Shown here piece by piece: positions 12,601 to 23,978 of a stretch of 64,000 bases of DNA; position 1 is the stretch's first letter, and every line of letters begins with the position of its first letter. The position numbers and the translations under genes were made by a program. The notes under the pieces are model-generated. The model was not told the DNA's origin. It saw only the letters and a program-made list of their open reading frames with translations, and did not search any database. This stretch comes from Pristionchus mayeri (taxonomy: Eukaryota > Nematoda > Chromadorea > Rhabditida > Neodiplogasteridae), in contig BTRK01000001.1 of NCBI GenBank assembly GCA_036245805.1, forward strand, positions 12,214,001 through 12,278,000, in the 5' to 3' direction.

Positions 12601-15600
12601 GATTGTCATTCAAAAGCTATTTATTTCCAAACTTATCCCAAGTAGATACTAGTAAGGGAAGGGTTTATGGTTCGGATGGACACAACAAATCAGATATTGA
12701 ACATGTGTGCGAGGTAGGAATATGAACAAAGTGCCGATTTCAGTAGTTTAATTTACATACCATCGTTCTGAATGGAGCCACTTATCTCAACAGAACCCAA
12801 TCTACCCCAAACTTTGTCTGCACACTGACCACTTTGGGTGAACTATATTCCACCACTATTTGGATCTGGATATCTACTGAGAAGAAAATTCGGCTTGCGA
12901 AAGTTTTCGCGACCGTCACCAACCATCCACATTATACAAACTCGTCTACATTTCTAGAAAGATTTTCGTTTGTCATTATCCGTGAGTGGTTCAAAATTAT
13001 GCACATATGTAATACTTTACGCAAATCACACAAAATCGGCATAATTTATCCTTTTCAAGAAGAGCTGATGCGTGAAAATGATTTCTAATCCTTATCTCAG
13101 TACAACTTTGTCTGACTAATGTGCCTCCTCAACTGCCTTGACAGGACTGAAGTAAAGCGCGTAAGAAAGAGTACGAAGGCCCTCACTGATGATGAATAAC
13201 GAAATTGAGATTAAATTAATTCGAAGAATTTCTGAGGTTAAAATGCATAAGAGATTGGACGCGACAAAACTTATGTTACAACCTGATACATACCTTCAGA
13301 TCTCGATGTATTAGATTTTTATCGTGTAGGTACTCCACTCCTTCTACTATCTGCTTGAACGACCCCTTTATTCTTGGCAGATTACGAGATTCCGCAGTAG
13401 TATTTTCCTTCAGCCAGGAAGCGAGGGCGAACTTGCACAACTGAATAGCAATTTCATTTATTCCAGCTTTTCTTGATTCCAACCTCCATTTGTATGCAGA
13501 GAAATGAGCTATCTGGCTCGTAGTTAAACTGAATTTTTGTCATTATTTTCAGCAGAAAACAACTGCTCACGAAATGTGCCACGTTGCCATTCCATTGGAG
13601 TTTACTGAACAACGCATGGTCTGCTTCGAACTGGAATATTAAATTTGTTTTAAAACATCCTTGGATACTAAAATTATAGAATTGCAATTTTCCATTTCCG
13701 TTTTTAAATCATTTGGCATTTAGGACAGCGCACAAATTTATTTTTTAGATGAGCATCTATTATGATACAACTCGTATTGTGTATCCAAGATGAGAGAAGC
13801 AAGATAGGAGGAGCACGGAGAGAGATTGATATCAATCGACTATGACCGATACACATATTCATATTCAATATCTTAGCTAAGATAAGTAAGTATACGTTGT
13901 AACTGCAAGGAATAACCTGCGATCCGACAGGTGGTTGTTCGAGCCATGATGAGAACAGAAACACTATGCGATTATGAAATATCTGCTCCATCGCGTTTGC
14001 CTCTCGTTTGAGTCTCTCGCTATCAACACCACTGTGAAATATCATGTCATGAGTGTTAAAATGTGTCAATCATAATACAAGAGAAATATGGCTTTCCTGC
14101 ATGTTCGTTCAGTTGTGAATATGGGAGGGTGACAATTGCCCAACTCGTCGCCGTTGGCATGGAATTTGGCGAAGCAACTTGGGAGTTGTTTAATTGTAAC
14201 CAGTATGTGCTCCACTACACTCGCATATGTAACTCTTGTTACCATCCGATCTTGAGTTGCACTCCATATCTATGGAAAATCACGGTTAAATAAACACCAA
14301 ATGCCGTAACCACTCGATAACCATTTTAATGGGATAAAGTAGATATTGTGGTACTAGAATATCGATTGGTTACTGTAATCTCTGATTATCTAGCCATGAT
14401 TTTCAACTAAAATTCTCAATTTTGGACCATGAACCCCGGGTCGTTGGTGAAGTGTAAAATTCATGATCGCCTAGTAACAAGAGTTACATATACAAATGTA
14501 GCGGAGCGTATAATGGTTACAATGAAATAACTCCCAAGTTACTTCGTCAATTTGAAAGCGAACGGCAACGAGTTGGGCAATTGTCACCCCCCCCCCGTGA
14601 ATATAATGCATTTAATAAGGACACATTGTACCTACCTGGGATGGACTGATATTCGTTTGACTGCATACTTAGTCTCGTCCAACTTGCTGGTTGCTTCAAA
14701 AACACATCCGCCGCCACCCACTCCCAATATGTTTGTGATTACGAAATTATTTTGAAATTTGTTCGGCCTATATACAGAAAGGGTTCATAAAATATCGATA
14801 AATTTCACTCACTCGATAGAATGGTGAAATTTCGAATTGTCGTCTTCCTAAAGTATTGTAACATTTGAACAACACATTTCAAGTAATGTTGTATGTACAG
14901 TTGACGGGAGAAAGAGAATACGTAAAATGCGGATCTCTGGGCGATTTGAATTCGTTTCGAAACAATCAAATTACGCTCATTTCGAAACGCAGACAAATCA
15001 TGTACGATATTTTTTTCAGAACGATTTCGCTGTTCAACATCCACGAGAAAGAGATATGCTGTGTGGCGTTAGTTGTGTTTACATCAAGTGGGCATTTATA
15101 GTGCATTTCATGCTCAATGTCCACCCTGATTGAATATGGATGTACAATCTCTCGACATTTCGAAACATGTATTGGCATGTTCTCACCACACGTAACTCTC
15201 CAGTTTCTGTCTGCTGATTGGTTACTTTGGATAGCTCGTCGCATTGCAGAGATAATAAATCTAGCCTTTTCTTGATCTGATCTCGTACCTGCAAATTAAT
15301 TAAAACTATCAGTTTATTTTTTTAGAGGAAATGAAGGACATTTGCGATCGCGAATCCCAATAAAATAATTCAATTATTCACCATATTTTCGAAAAAAAAC
15401 TGATTGTGCTCACAAACCACCACGTTATCATTCATCTCTTCGCATTTCGTATTGGCTTTCTCAAGTTGCTTTGATATTAGAGGAGCTATCTGAGAGGTCG
15501 TACATTGAGCCGTGCAAGGCAACACATTAGTACATTGAGCCGTGCAAGGCAACACATGCTGGTTGCTTCAAAAACACATCCGCCGCCACCCACTCCCAAT

Positions 15601-16900
15601 ATGTTTGTGATTACGAAATTATTTTGAAATTTGTTCGGCCTATATACAGAAAGGGTTCATAAAATATCGATAAATTTCACTCACTCGATAGAATGGTGAA
15701 ATTTCGAATTGTCGTCTTCCTAAAGTATTGTAACATTTGAACAACACATTTCAAGTAATGTTGTATGTACAGTTGACGGGAGAAAGAGAATACGTAAAAT
15801 GCGGATCTCTGGGCGATTTGAATTCGTTTCGAAACAATCAAATTACGCTCATTTCGAAACGCAGACAAATCATGTACGATATTTTTTTCAGAACGATTTC
15901 GCTGTTCAACATCCACGAGAAAGAGATATGCTGTGTGGCGTTAGTTGTGTTTACATCAAGTGGGCATTTATAGTGCATTTCATGCTCAATGTCCACCCTG
16001 ATTGAATATGGATGTACAATCTCTCGACATTTCGAAACATGTATTGGCATGTTCTCACCACACGTAACTCTCCAGTTTCTGTCTGCTGATTGGTTACTTT
16101 GGATAGCTCGTCGCATTGCAGAGATAATAAATCTAGCCTTTTCTTGATCTGATCTCGTACCTGCAAATTAATTAAAACTATCAGTTTATTTTTTTAGAGG
16201 AAATGAAGGACATTTGCGATCGCGAATCCCAATAAAATAATTCAATTATTCACCATATTTTCGAAAAAAAACTGATTGTGCTCACAAACCACCACGTTAT
16301 CATTCATCTCTTCGCATTTCGTATTGGCTTTCTCAAGTTGCTTTGATATTAGAGGAGCTATCTGAGAGGTCGTACATTGAGCCGTGCAAGGCAACACATT
16401 ATTTTTCTCCTACACAAATACCTATGAGATTGTTTACGTAGAGTTCTTCAACTCTCAAGAACAGTGTTGATTTTTTTAAAAATAGATGGAGGGAAGAACA
16501 GTTCCGATCGCGAGTTCCAGTAAATAACTTCAAACCAAAATATTTTCGTGTATTAAGTGATTGAAATAATTCCAAACCTCTTCTTTAAATTGGGACATGT
16601 CTTTAATCAAATCTGAATGATGTGCTCTAAATTGGTCTCTCTCATCAAGCATGTCCACGTTCTGATTCCATTTTTCCACCATCTGTAAATACAATGTATC
16701 ACTTGTAAAATAAATGTCAACCTTAAGCATATTTTCTGCAACTGATAGAAGTGTATTTGGCAAAATAGACATTTCGCCGGCGACTTCCAGTGCTTCACGA
16801 GTCTAGCAACGACATTATTAACGAATCACTCTTGCGCGACACCTTTTCATCTCCAGGCGAAGGGACAGACGCTGCTTCCGACTCTTCCATGGAAGGAGTA
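9482..16900 (-). CDS. eIF2alpha-kinase-like Ser/Thr kinase with N-terminal coiled coil
   Basis: Minus-strand exons: 16843-16900 (ATG at 16890), 16722-16802, 16578-16682, 16254-16361, 16059-16160, 15685-15719, then a second set 15382-15489, 15187-15288, 14813-14847, then 14636-14767, 13917-14031, 13571-13630, 13484-13528, 13294-13440, 10389-10511, 10190-10297, 9991-10092, 9890-9946 and 9482-9757. Phases agree throughout the catalytic part. The N-terminus is charged and heptad-like. Kinase landmarks: glycine loop LGVGGGGCVFEA, Lys in YAVKRIS, helix-C Glu in RLKREANAM, the SSWLEQPP and FLCIQMELCK segments typical of PEK/GCN2/HRI/PKR kinases, HRDLKSDNILF, DLG in place of DFG, RGTKDYMSPEQ and SERPSCKEML. 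Known relatives phosphorylate eIF2alpha under stress; that activity here is inference. The intron after 10389 has a GC donor. The 16.4-14.7 kb exons are duplicated, and the last about 45 codons come from MITE sequence. The exon at 16900 enters in phase 2, so coding may start further upstream. Confidence 0.82.
10530..10690. mobile_element. Mariner-like end remnant
   Basis: TTAGGTTGGTCATAAAGTTT at 10534 resembles the terminal repeat of the element at 12022-13285, and the following 150 bp (CATGTTCAAGG and so on) are similar in order to 12050-12150. No matching right end was found. The whole 10.5-13.3 kb stretch is one large kinase intron. Confidence 0.45.
11431..11803. mobile_element. MITE with tRNA-like interior (TTAAAGGAGGA family), copy 1
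   Basis: Left end TTAAAGAAGGACTGTCAGC and right end GCTGACACTCCTTTTTTAA are inverted. On the minus strand 11636-11703 is tRNA-like: TAGCTCAGTGGTAAAGC (A-box/D-arm) and GGTTCGAATCC (B-box/T-arm) at normal spacing. The apparent anticodon is CGT, but the base before it is G rather than the invariant U33, so it is not a functional tRNA as written. Other family members are at 29210-29574 (also tRNA-like), 41131-41384 and 46582-46868. Confidence 0.65.
12022..13285. mobile_element. Mariner-like element remnant, 1.26 kb
   Basis: The left end TTAGGGTGTAACATAAGTTTTG is inverted at the right end (CAAAACTTATGTTACAACCTGA), with TA on both sides. It lies in a kinase intron, ending only 9 bp from the exon at 13294-13440. 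I found no readable transposase, so it is non-autonomous or decayed. Confidence 0.7.
14115..14595. mobile_element. Foldback element, about 480 bp
   Basis: GGGTGACAATTGCCCAACTC at 14126 is mirrored by GAGTTGGGCAATTGTCACCC at 14570. Inner blocks (CTCTTGTTACC / GGTTACAATG and flanking) also pair imperfectly. It sits in the kinase intron between the glycine-loop exon (ends 14636) and the helix-C exon (starts 14031). A C-homopolymer marks its right edge. Confidence 0.7.
14685..15529. repeat. Direct repeat copy 1 (kinase exon duplication)
   Basis: This block and 15557-16401 are offset by 872 bp, and I found no difference over about 845 bp. It contains kinase exons 15382-15489, 15187-15288, 14813-14847 and the 5' portion of the glycine-loop exon. 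A 27-bp piece (GTACATTGAGCCGTGCAAGG and on) is repeated once more between the copies (15530-15556). Confidence 0.9.
15557..16401. repeat. Direct repeat copy 2 (kinase exon duplication)
   Basis: This is the second copy of the 845-bp block. On the minus strand it is the upstream copy. It carries exons 16254-16361, 16059-16160, 15685-15719 and a glycine-loop exon fragment (15557-15639) that stops after EATS and lacks its 5' splice site, so it cannot splice normally. The apparent lack of divergence, even in introns, means a very recent duplication or an assembly error. Confidence 0.9.
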
Positions 16901-17949
16901 CTACAAATGTTTAAACAATTGCATTTCAATAAACTTTGAATCTGTTCTGAAACGAATTACCGCGGGAAAGCGCTACGTGGTACGCACAGCGGGGGTTATT
17001 TGTACCACTTGTTTCTGAACCGCATAGCGGCTCAAAGGATCTACTTAATTACGATTGTTTCGCAATCATAATGAAACTAATTAAGCAGAGAAAGATAAGG
17101 CGGTGACTCAATATCGATTCACAGGTTGAGGATATTAGCGTGGAGTAAGAGTGAGTGTAAACAGAGTGAATATCTTATGTTGCTCAATCGATTGCGCGGG
17201 TTGCATCACCCGGTTCCCCTTTGACTTTCGAAATGCCGCATCGTTGTTTATCACATGCAAGAGATCACGCATTATTTATGTTGCAAAACGATCCCTAGAA
17301 ATAACGATGGTGGAGACGGAAAGAGATACGGATAGTTTGCAGTAACAAAGAGTTTAGTGTCAGGATTGCAACAGGAATAGTATTTGTAAACATTAGAAAC
17401 ACGCTGACTCAGTGTGGCTTAGTCACTCACCTTACTCAATGTGCGCGAACTTATAATAACTTTCAGAGTCGAGAAAGGGCCGCTTGGAAGAACAGTGTGG
17501 ACGCTGTGCTCTACAAGACGCTGTGCTACTAGAACAATCGCGTAAGTCAACCATATAGGCTCGCGCTGGGGACTTTCATCGATATAGACGTGATGTGAGG
17601 GGAGTGAACGAATGAAGAGTGTGCCAGACGCGAAAGAGCGAGAGATAGTTGTGTATGGAGAGATGGAGATACGAATATGCAAGGGGCAGTTGTTGCTATC
17701 ATTAACTTCACGGCCCAATCGTTCACTTGAGTTATATGATTGCAATAATGGACCACGAGCGAAAACGGCGCAATTCTCTTTTGTCCTTCATCCTTCCCTC
17801 TGGACTCTCTCGCTTCACCGCACTCTCTCGCCTCTTCATCTAGGGTTGATAAATGAGAGTGTCCATCGATGTCAACACCATCGATTAGAACAAATGTATA
17901 CTTACAGAGAATATGTACCGACTCTTGCTGGATTATAAAAAACAAGGTC
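16901..17949. other. Upstream region of the kinase gene, no certain gene
   Basis: I see no convincing coding exon on either strand. A 22-nt exon-like piece (17906-17927, minus strand, tccag and gtaagt borders) could be a leader exon of the kinase gene. Short inverted pieces (CGATATAGACG / CATCGATGTC) and pyrimidine-rich CTCTCTCG runs at 17805-17835 recall arms of the hairpin MITEs. Confidence 0.3.
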
Positions 17950-19728
17950 TTATAACACGTGTATCACGAGCCAATTCCAAACTTTTTTTTGCCTGATATT
18001 AACTATATTTTTGTGGGTGAATACCCAGGACCGATGATTTCGAAAAATATAGGTGGCTGGTCCCAGAGCCGGCTTTTAGGGATTTTCCGGTTTTGCGCCT
18101 GGCTACAATGTATCTTAAGTCCCAGATGAGCTAGAAAGATGGCATTGGGCTCAAAATGGTCGGAAAATTATTTCCAACAACTTTTATGTTGAAAACTTCT
18201 ATCTGTGACAACAATTGAAAATGTTATGTTCGCAAAACCGATCGCAAAATCAGAAAATAAATGTTTTCAACATCACGCAGGAAACTTGCAATGAATTTTT
18301 ATTTCATAATATTAAAGAATAATCATGCATACATATAGGAAAAATATTGGTGACAGAAATATCTTACCCCCAAATTAGGTTATTCGTCATCCAACGTGGA
18401 CATGCCATGCATAATCACAAAATAGTCCCTCCACTGCGCCTAAATGCACTTATTAGTTATAAATAACCGCGATTTTATACGTTTCTGGAATGGGTGAGTC
18501 AGATACTGCAGAAAAACCCAAAGTTCGACAAAGTTTGAAAAAATCGATGTTCGCAACCTCGATTTGTCTCAAGTTTATGCATTTATAAAATCGCATTCTT
18601 CGCTCGAATACGCTACCACGGGAGAGTAAAAAAAATTAAAAATTGATTAACAGCTGAAATTCTGTTGTTTCTGTCCGGATTTGTGCATCTAAAATCATAA
18701 ATGGGATTATTTAGTCAGAAAGTGCCGCGAAAACACTGTTTATCTTTGTTAGAAAATAAATTTATTTTGTTTTATTTTGAAATTGTGGATATGGTAATAA
18801 ACGTATTTATTTGCTCATTTTGCGAGATATTATAAATAAGGCGGTATTTTCATGATTTTAGATGCAAAAATCCGGACAGAAAAAACAGAATTTCAGCTGT
18901 AAATCAATTTTGATTTTTTTACTCTCCCGTGGTAGCATATTCGAGTGAAGAATGCATGAGATTCGAAACATCGGGCCGATCGATTCTACTATATTTCTAC
19001 AGTAGTCGGTATATATTAATAACTAGGCATATTCATTCCGGATGTGTATATCAATGTGCGATTTTATAAATGCATAAACATGAGACAAACCGAGGTTGTG
19101 AAAATCGATTTTTCAAACTTTGTCGAACTTTGGTTTTTTCTGCAGTATCTGACTCACCCATTCCAGAAACGTATAAAATCGCGGTTATTTATAACTAATA
19201 AGTGCATTTAGGCGCAGTGGAGGGAAAATTTTGTGATTATGCATGGCATGTCCACGTTGGATGACGAATAACCTAATTTGGGGGGTAAGATATTTCTGTC
19301 ACCAATATTTTTCCTATATGTATGAATGATTATTCTTTCATATTATGAAATACAAATCCATTGCAAGTTTCCTGCGTGATGGTGAAAACATTTATTTTCT
19401 GATTTTGCGATCGGTTTTGCGAACATAACATCTTCAATTGTTGTAACAGATAGAAATTTTCAACACAAGTTGTTGGAAATAATTTTCCGAACATTTTGAG
19501 CCCAATACCATCTTTCTAGCTCATCTGGGACTTAAGATACAGTATAGCCAGGCGCAAAACTGGAAAATCCCTAAAAGCCGGCTCTGGGACCAGCCACCTA
19601 TATTTTTCGACATCATCGGTCCTGGGTATTCACCCACAAAAATATAGTTAATATCAGGCAAAAAAAAGTTTGGAAATGTTCCCGAGATGTCTGTTTTTCA
19701 TCCAATGACTCGTGATACACGCGATAAA
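17950..19728. mobile_element. Foldback element, 1.78 kb, TATCACGAG termini
   Basis: ACACGTGTATCACGAGCCA at the left is mirrored by ATGACTCGTGATACACGCG at the right. Long arms (GTGGGTGAATACCCAGGACC ... GGTCCTGGGTATTCACCCAC) run inward to a centre near 18830. Arms differ by scattered substitutions, so the element is not brand new. Related ends bound 43077-44042 and a fragment at 44535-44600. No transposase is visible. Confidence 0.85.
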
Positions 19729-19909
19729 GTGAGAAAGTTGGTGATGCAGATATATTCATGAGATATTTCGCGAAATATTTCGATAGTACTGAGCTTGACT
19801 AGCTATGAGAGGCTTTGCGACAAAACCGGATTGATATTATATCATCCACGTGGAGTTATTAATGACTGGAATATGATGATCGCGTCTTTATTTAGGAAAA
19901 AAATCATAC

Positions 19910-19966
19910 CAGATCGGCTACATCTTCCTTGTACGCTAATTGCATGCGGCTCTTTGAGGAAGCCAT
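19910..19966 (-). other. Possible first coding exon (minus strand)
   Basis: ATG at 19966 opens a 19-codon exon (MASSKSRMQLAYKEDVADL) ending at a good donor (CTG/gtatga). It might be an alternative first exon of the kinase gene downstream, with the 1.78-kb foldback in its intron, but I cannot trace the join. An H2 MITE lies just upstream of it. Confidence 0.3.
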
Positions 19967-20063
19967 GATCCGATTTTCTGCCCGAAAATTCGGTGTTGCA
20001 TTAAATATTCGGCGCGAATATCCACCTCCGATCTCTACATACCCAACCACAGTCGTGTAGATT

Positions 20064-20175
20064 AGTGATGGCAAATCGGCGCGCACTCTCCTCGTTTTAC
20101 ACGCACTCTCGCTCTGTCTGACCGGCGAGAGAGCGTGTGCAACGAGGAGAGCGCGCGCCGATTTGCCATCACTAG
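20064..20175. mobile_element. Palindromic hairpin MITE, family H2
   Basis: TAGTGATGGCAAATCGGCGC ... GCGCCGATTTGCCATCACTA flanked by GTGTAGAT on both sides, an exact 8-bp target duplication of hAT type (nTnnnnAn). Diverged half-arms with the same GAGAGAGAGCGTGTG core are at 20550-20580 and 20710-20760. Confidence 0.9.
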
Positions 20176-20974
20176 TGTAGATATTGCGAAGCATAGATTT
20201 TTGCAACAAAATAATTTTCACTGATGATATAACTATCTTTCCCAGCTAGTGTTTCTGCCAGAAGAGAGAGAGAAGTGCATTCACCAAGATCAATGCGTAT
20301 TGCTTAATTTGAAATGTGTGAATGAAACTGTCCGTCTAGTGAAATCAGTTTCCGAAGAAAGAAGTAATAATAAAAGAAAAAAAATTTATGTTATCCTCAT
20401 ACAAATTTAGTTTCATTTATCTCATGGCAAATAAAAGTAGTTATCGTTCGTAATGCAATGGGTTGGCGTCGTTTTCGAAAGCAATATCGGCGAGTAAGTT
20501 TTAGCGTGGGCCTTACGAGAGTATTGTTCAAGTCTTCTCTTTATCCGATTAGACAGAGTGAGAGAGAGCGTGTGTAGCGTGTTTCTTTAATAATATGGCA
20601 AATACAAAATCTCTTATGTGATGCAGTATATTTTGCATCATTTTCGAACACTATTGCGTGGTGTTTTTGAGCGTGAATTTTGGAGGGAATATTTTGCGTT
20701 TTCTGCCAGACAGAGTGAGAGAGAGAGCGTGTGCAACGAAGATAGCACGTGCGTGTCGTCACTAAATGCAGTTGCATCATAAAGTTCCCCCTCTCTTTCC
20801 CATCCTCATTAGTATATCAGTTCACCCATGTCTCATCCCATAAAAAGTGCCTTCAAATCGCTGAAACCGCAGATCCAGGTCTTTTTTTAAAAATCTGTAT
20901 CACTTTTACCGATTTACCAATCTTTCTGTCATTATTGCTTTCATAATGCTGTTTAGAATCTAGGAGATAGGAGC

Positions 20975-22345
20975 ATGCAGATCCCTTTCTTCCGTCTTCC
21001 TCGAAATGCAACTACAGGGGTCGCTAAATATTTGAATGACCGCAACCTGTTTAATATGAGAGAAGTATGCTTTTGCCATCAATATTAAAATACCAAATAT
21101 TACACTACTCTACCCTAAACCGTGCACTGTAGGTCTCAAAAGCAGCTAATAAAATAGTGGAATGTTATACAAGTGATATGCTCAAGGCTGGATTGTTTCA
21201 CATTGATGAATTGGAATTTCATTGTGCTAGAGAAGTGAGTTAATTCCATTTCATAAATATTGAACAATGATACATTTAGCAAAATGGCGGTTTCGGAATT
21301 TCTTTGGAGATAACCTCGAAGAGAGAAAAACTCGCATGGCGAATTGTTTTCGGACTATTATCACAGTATATCAAATGCACCGTTTCTTATGACTTTTTCG
21401 TGAGTTTTATATGTTACTGAACATCGTATATAGTTATACATGGCTTAATGACCGTATGGTTGAATACGTTTCGAAGGATGTCTTAGGTAGACAATAGTCT
21501 TGAAGTTATATAATACATTTTCAGAAAATTACAGCTTCAATACAACATCTTGATGATGTCATCAAGTGTTTTGAATCATTGGAACCTGTCCTACGATCCA
21601 TAGACATATTTTCTTTATCATTATCCAATGTAACTGCTGAACTAGCACATAAGTGCTTCATATTTCTCGACAAAAATAGTTTTTGGGACATAAAATTGGA
21701 TTTGCGGGACACCAAAATCAATGAGCTGTAGGTGTTTTCATTTTTTCAAAACTATGCATATCATTTCCAGCGTCGAATGGGTCTCCTTCGTGGAGAAAAT
21801 GGGAATTATAGATGCCAAATTCACAAATCTCCCACCTACTTTGGGTAAGACGAATGATAATGAGTTCATCTTTACAAAGTGTATTGTTTTCTTTTTCATT
21901 AACAACTGAAAATTTACATTTCCACAATGAATGAACATTTTGAATGAACCTTTCAGAATCTTACCAATTTCTGCCCAAATTAGCCAATGTTGTGAGGTAT
22001 ATAGAAATTAATGTTGACAGAGGGGAGCAATTTTCATCTAAACCCATCCCTCTCTCCGTTATTATGGAAATGTTCAGAAGAAGATGTATTGATTTAACCA
22101 TAAATGATGATGGTACTCGAATTACAGATGCTGCAATGGAGAGTTTGGTCCAGGTTGATAGATAGTTGTGTATACATTTAGAAAGACTAAATATTGAGCA
22201 CTTCCAAATTTCTGATCGGCATATATTTTTCCGTGTTCCTACAAGTGAACGTGAAATGGACGCCGCAATAGGTGAATACAGAGTATTGATTACTACGAAT
22301 GAAGGGAACAACCAAGTCGAAATCTGTCACATTACAAAGGTATAA
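20975..22345 (+). CDS. F-box protein
   Basis: Six exons join in phase: 20975-21064, 21133-21234, 21525-21727, 21771-21844, 21957-22153 and 22199-22345, giving 270 residues. The N-terminus has an F-box pattern (PFFRLPRN..V..YL..RNLFNMREVSKAANKIVE, residues about 4-44), the part that in known proteins binds Skp1 in SCF ubiquitin ligases. The remainder resembles the divergent substrate-side region of nematode F-box expansions (helical, ending EGNNQVEICHITKV), so the target is unknown. The last intron is only 45 nt and needs the acceptor after ATATTGAG; the earlier AG at 22181 would put a stop in frame. No neighbour suggests a role. Confidence 0.75.
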
Positions 22346-22751
22346 TTAATATGGATGGAGGGAACAAGAATCGTGGAATACTCTTTCACCTGAATCAAAA
22401 TATTAACAAAAAATGTATTGTTATTCCTGATAAAAGTTTGCACGTTGAATATTGGCACAACGTTTAGTACATATGATAATGCTCAATCATATTCACAATC
22501 GGTTTTATCGCCTTAGAGCAACGTAACTCAACCGCGTACGGATGAGGATATGTGCTAAATAAATTATGCAAACCTCACTTCAGCCCCGTTTCTCGGTTGG
22601 AAAGAAAGTCAGGAGTGAGAATTTGAACTTAGAAAAGGATGTTTGTTTTTAAAGAGTTCAAACCCGCAAAACGCTTGGTGGGGAGACAAGGGTTTTACGA
22701 TCCAAACGATTGTAAGGTGAGCATTTTAGTGGAAATCATGGTTAGATAAAC
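22346..22751. other. Intergenic, upstream of the defensin gene
   Basis: No coding exon seen. GTTAGATAAAC, with a GATA core, lies 2-12 bp upstream of the defensin ATG, too close to be a normal promoter site unless the leader is very short or trans-spliced. Confidence 0.4.
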
Positions 22752-23097
22752 ATGAGATACCGTAACCATTCAATTTTATGTTGCTTCTTGTGTCTGCTGA
22801 TATGCTCTCAGGCTGAATCAGACGACGTTGGTATTTATTTAAATTTTATTTGCATTGTATTTTGTCAATATCCTGCATGTGTGTTAATCTTAACATCAAA
22901 AAACTTAGTGTACTTGCGATTGGATGAACGAAGGATGGCCCCAGAGCGCTTTCGCCGAAGCATCGTGCACAAGATCTTGTAGGATAAAGGTACATCATTG
23001 AATTCTTAGAGGAATTCTTAGTAGTGGTCCTTTTCAGGATCGAACACGTGGCTACTGCGCAAACATTCGCGATCGGACGGTGTGCATTTGCGAGTAA
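22752..23097 (+). CDS. Secreted CSalpha-beta defensin-like peptide
   Basis: Three exons, 22752-22826, 22909-22989 and 23038-23097, give about 71 residues. Residues 1-22 are a hydrophobic signal peptide (ILCCFLCLLICSQA). The mature part carries the six-cysteine CSalpha-beta pattern: Cys in CDW, then C-T-R-S-C (C-x3-C), G-Y-C, and C-I-C at the end, plus one extra Cys two residues before CDW. Invertebrate defensins of this fold are secreted and act on microbial envelopes; activity here is inference. The first donor is ambiguous: GAC/gttggt keeps the cysteine frame, while the stronger-looking G/gtattt gives another frame without the pattern. AATAAA follows the stop. Neighbours are unrelated. Confidence 0.7.
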
Positions 23098-23469
23098 AAA
23101 ATTGAATAAATGATTTGCTAGTTTTTTTTTCAAATGTTATACGAAACCTTTTTCACTCATTTTCGTATTCCATCTGTACGCAGGCGATATCAATCAATTG
23201 ATATCATATTTTTATTGTTCACGCTTTTTTTCGATGATTTTTTGATAAATTTAACTATAAATTTGCAAGAATATTGAGTGTTTTGCGTCAATAAAAGATC
23301 AACAATTGCCTGCCGGTCACAACAAACACAAATCGAATGCAAGAATTCGAGATGGTCGATAAAAGTTCACTGTTCGCCTTTATTTGCTGAGCGTTGATAT
23401 GATAAGAACGTCGAGTGGAGGACGAATGTCTCAAATCGAGTCACCCTTCGAAACAAATAAGTAGGGATT

Positions 23470-23579
23470 AGAGTGCGCTATTCGGATAATGGCATCTTCA
23501 TTTCTCACACTCTCTCACCAGTCGACCGGTCGAGGGAGAGTGTGAAATGAAGAGACCATTACCCGAATAGCGTACTCTA
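23470..23579. mobile_element. Palindromic hairpin MITE, family H1
   Basis: TAGAGTGCGCTATTCGG ... CCGAATAGCGTACTCTA with core ACTCTCTCACC..GACCGGTCGAGGGAGAGTGT, flanked by GTAGGGAT on both sides (8-bp target duplication, hAT-like). A decayed relative lies at 23752-23868. Confidence 0.9.
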
Positions 23580-23751
23580 GTAGGGATGGATACGCCGGGG
23601 AATGCATCCCCGCATTTCATCCTCGCTGGGGCCAATGAATCACCTGTGCTTGAATGAGTTCCCCACACTGCAATACTAACACCATGTCATGATTGTAAAA
23701 TGCGCTCTGATAGGGCATCGTGCGACTCGGAGTTTAGTTTCCCCGTATGAT

Positions 23752-23868
23752 AGAGTGCTCAATTCGGATAACCGTATCTTCATTTCACGTATTTTCTCGG
23801 CCGATTGGGGAATGTGTTGGGATGAAAAAAACGATTACTCTAATTACACACTCTAGCAAGCTTAGCGC
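23752..23868. mobile_element. Palindromic hairpin MITE, family H1 (decayed)
   Basis: ATAGAGTGCTCAATTCGG and TAATTACACACTCTAG remain as ends; the core is degraded (TATTTTCTCGGCCGATTGGG). Confidence 0.6.
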
Positions 23869-23894
23869 ACAACGGAGGACCATTCAAGGACACT

Positions 23895-23978
23895 AGGATG
23901 AGCACTTTGACGTCCAGCGGCCGTTGATATATCAATGGCCGGATGACGTCATAGTTCTCATTCGACCTCGTGCCCATT
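23895..23978. mobile_element. GGGCACTA-type MITE
   Basis: CACTAGGATGAGCACTTTG ... CATAGTTCTCATTCGACCTC, then GTGCCC, around a GTTGATATATCAA palindrome. This is an uninterrupted sister of the split copy at 9430-9640. Confidence 0.65.

Noticed and set aside
17950..19728. A protein-coding gene within the long foldback
   Set aside because: Both arms are full of stops in all frames I followed; only the inverted structure is supported.
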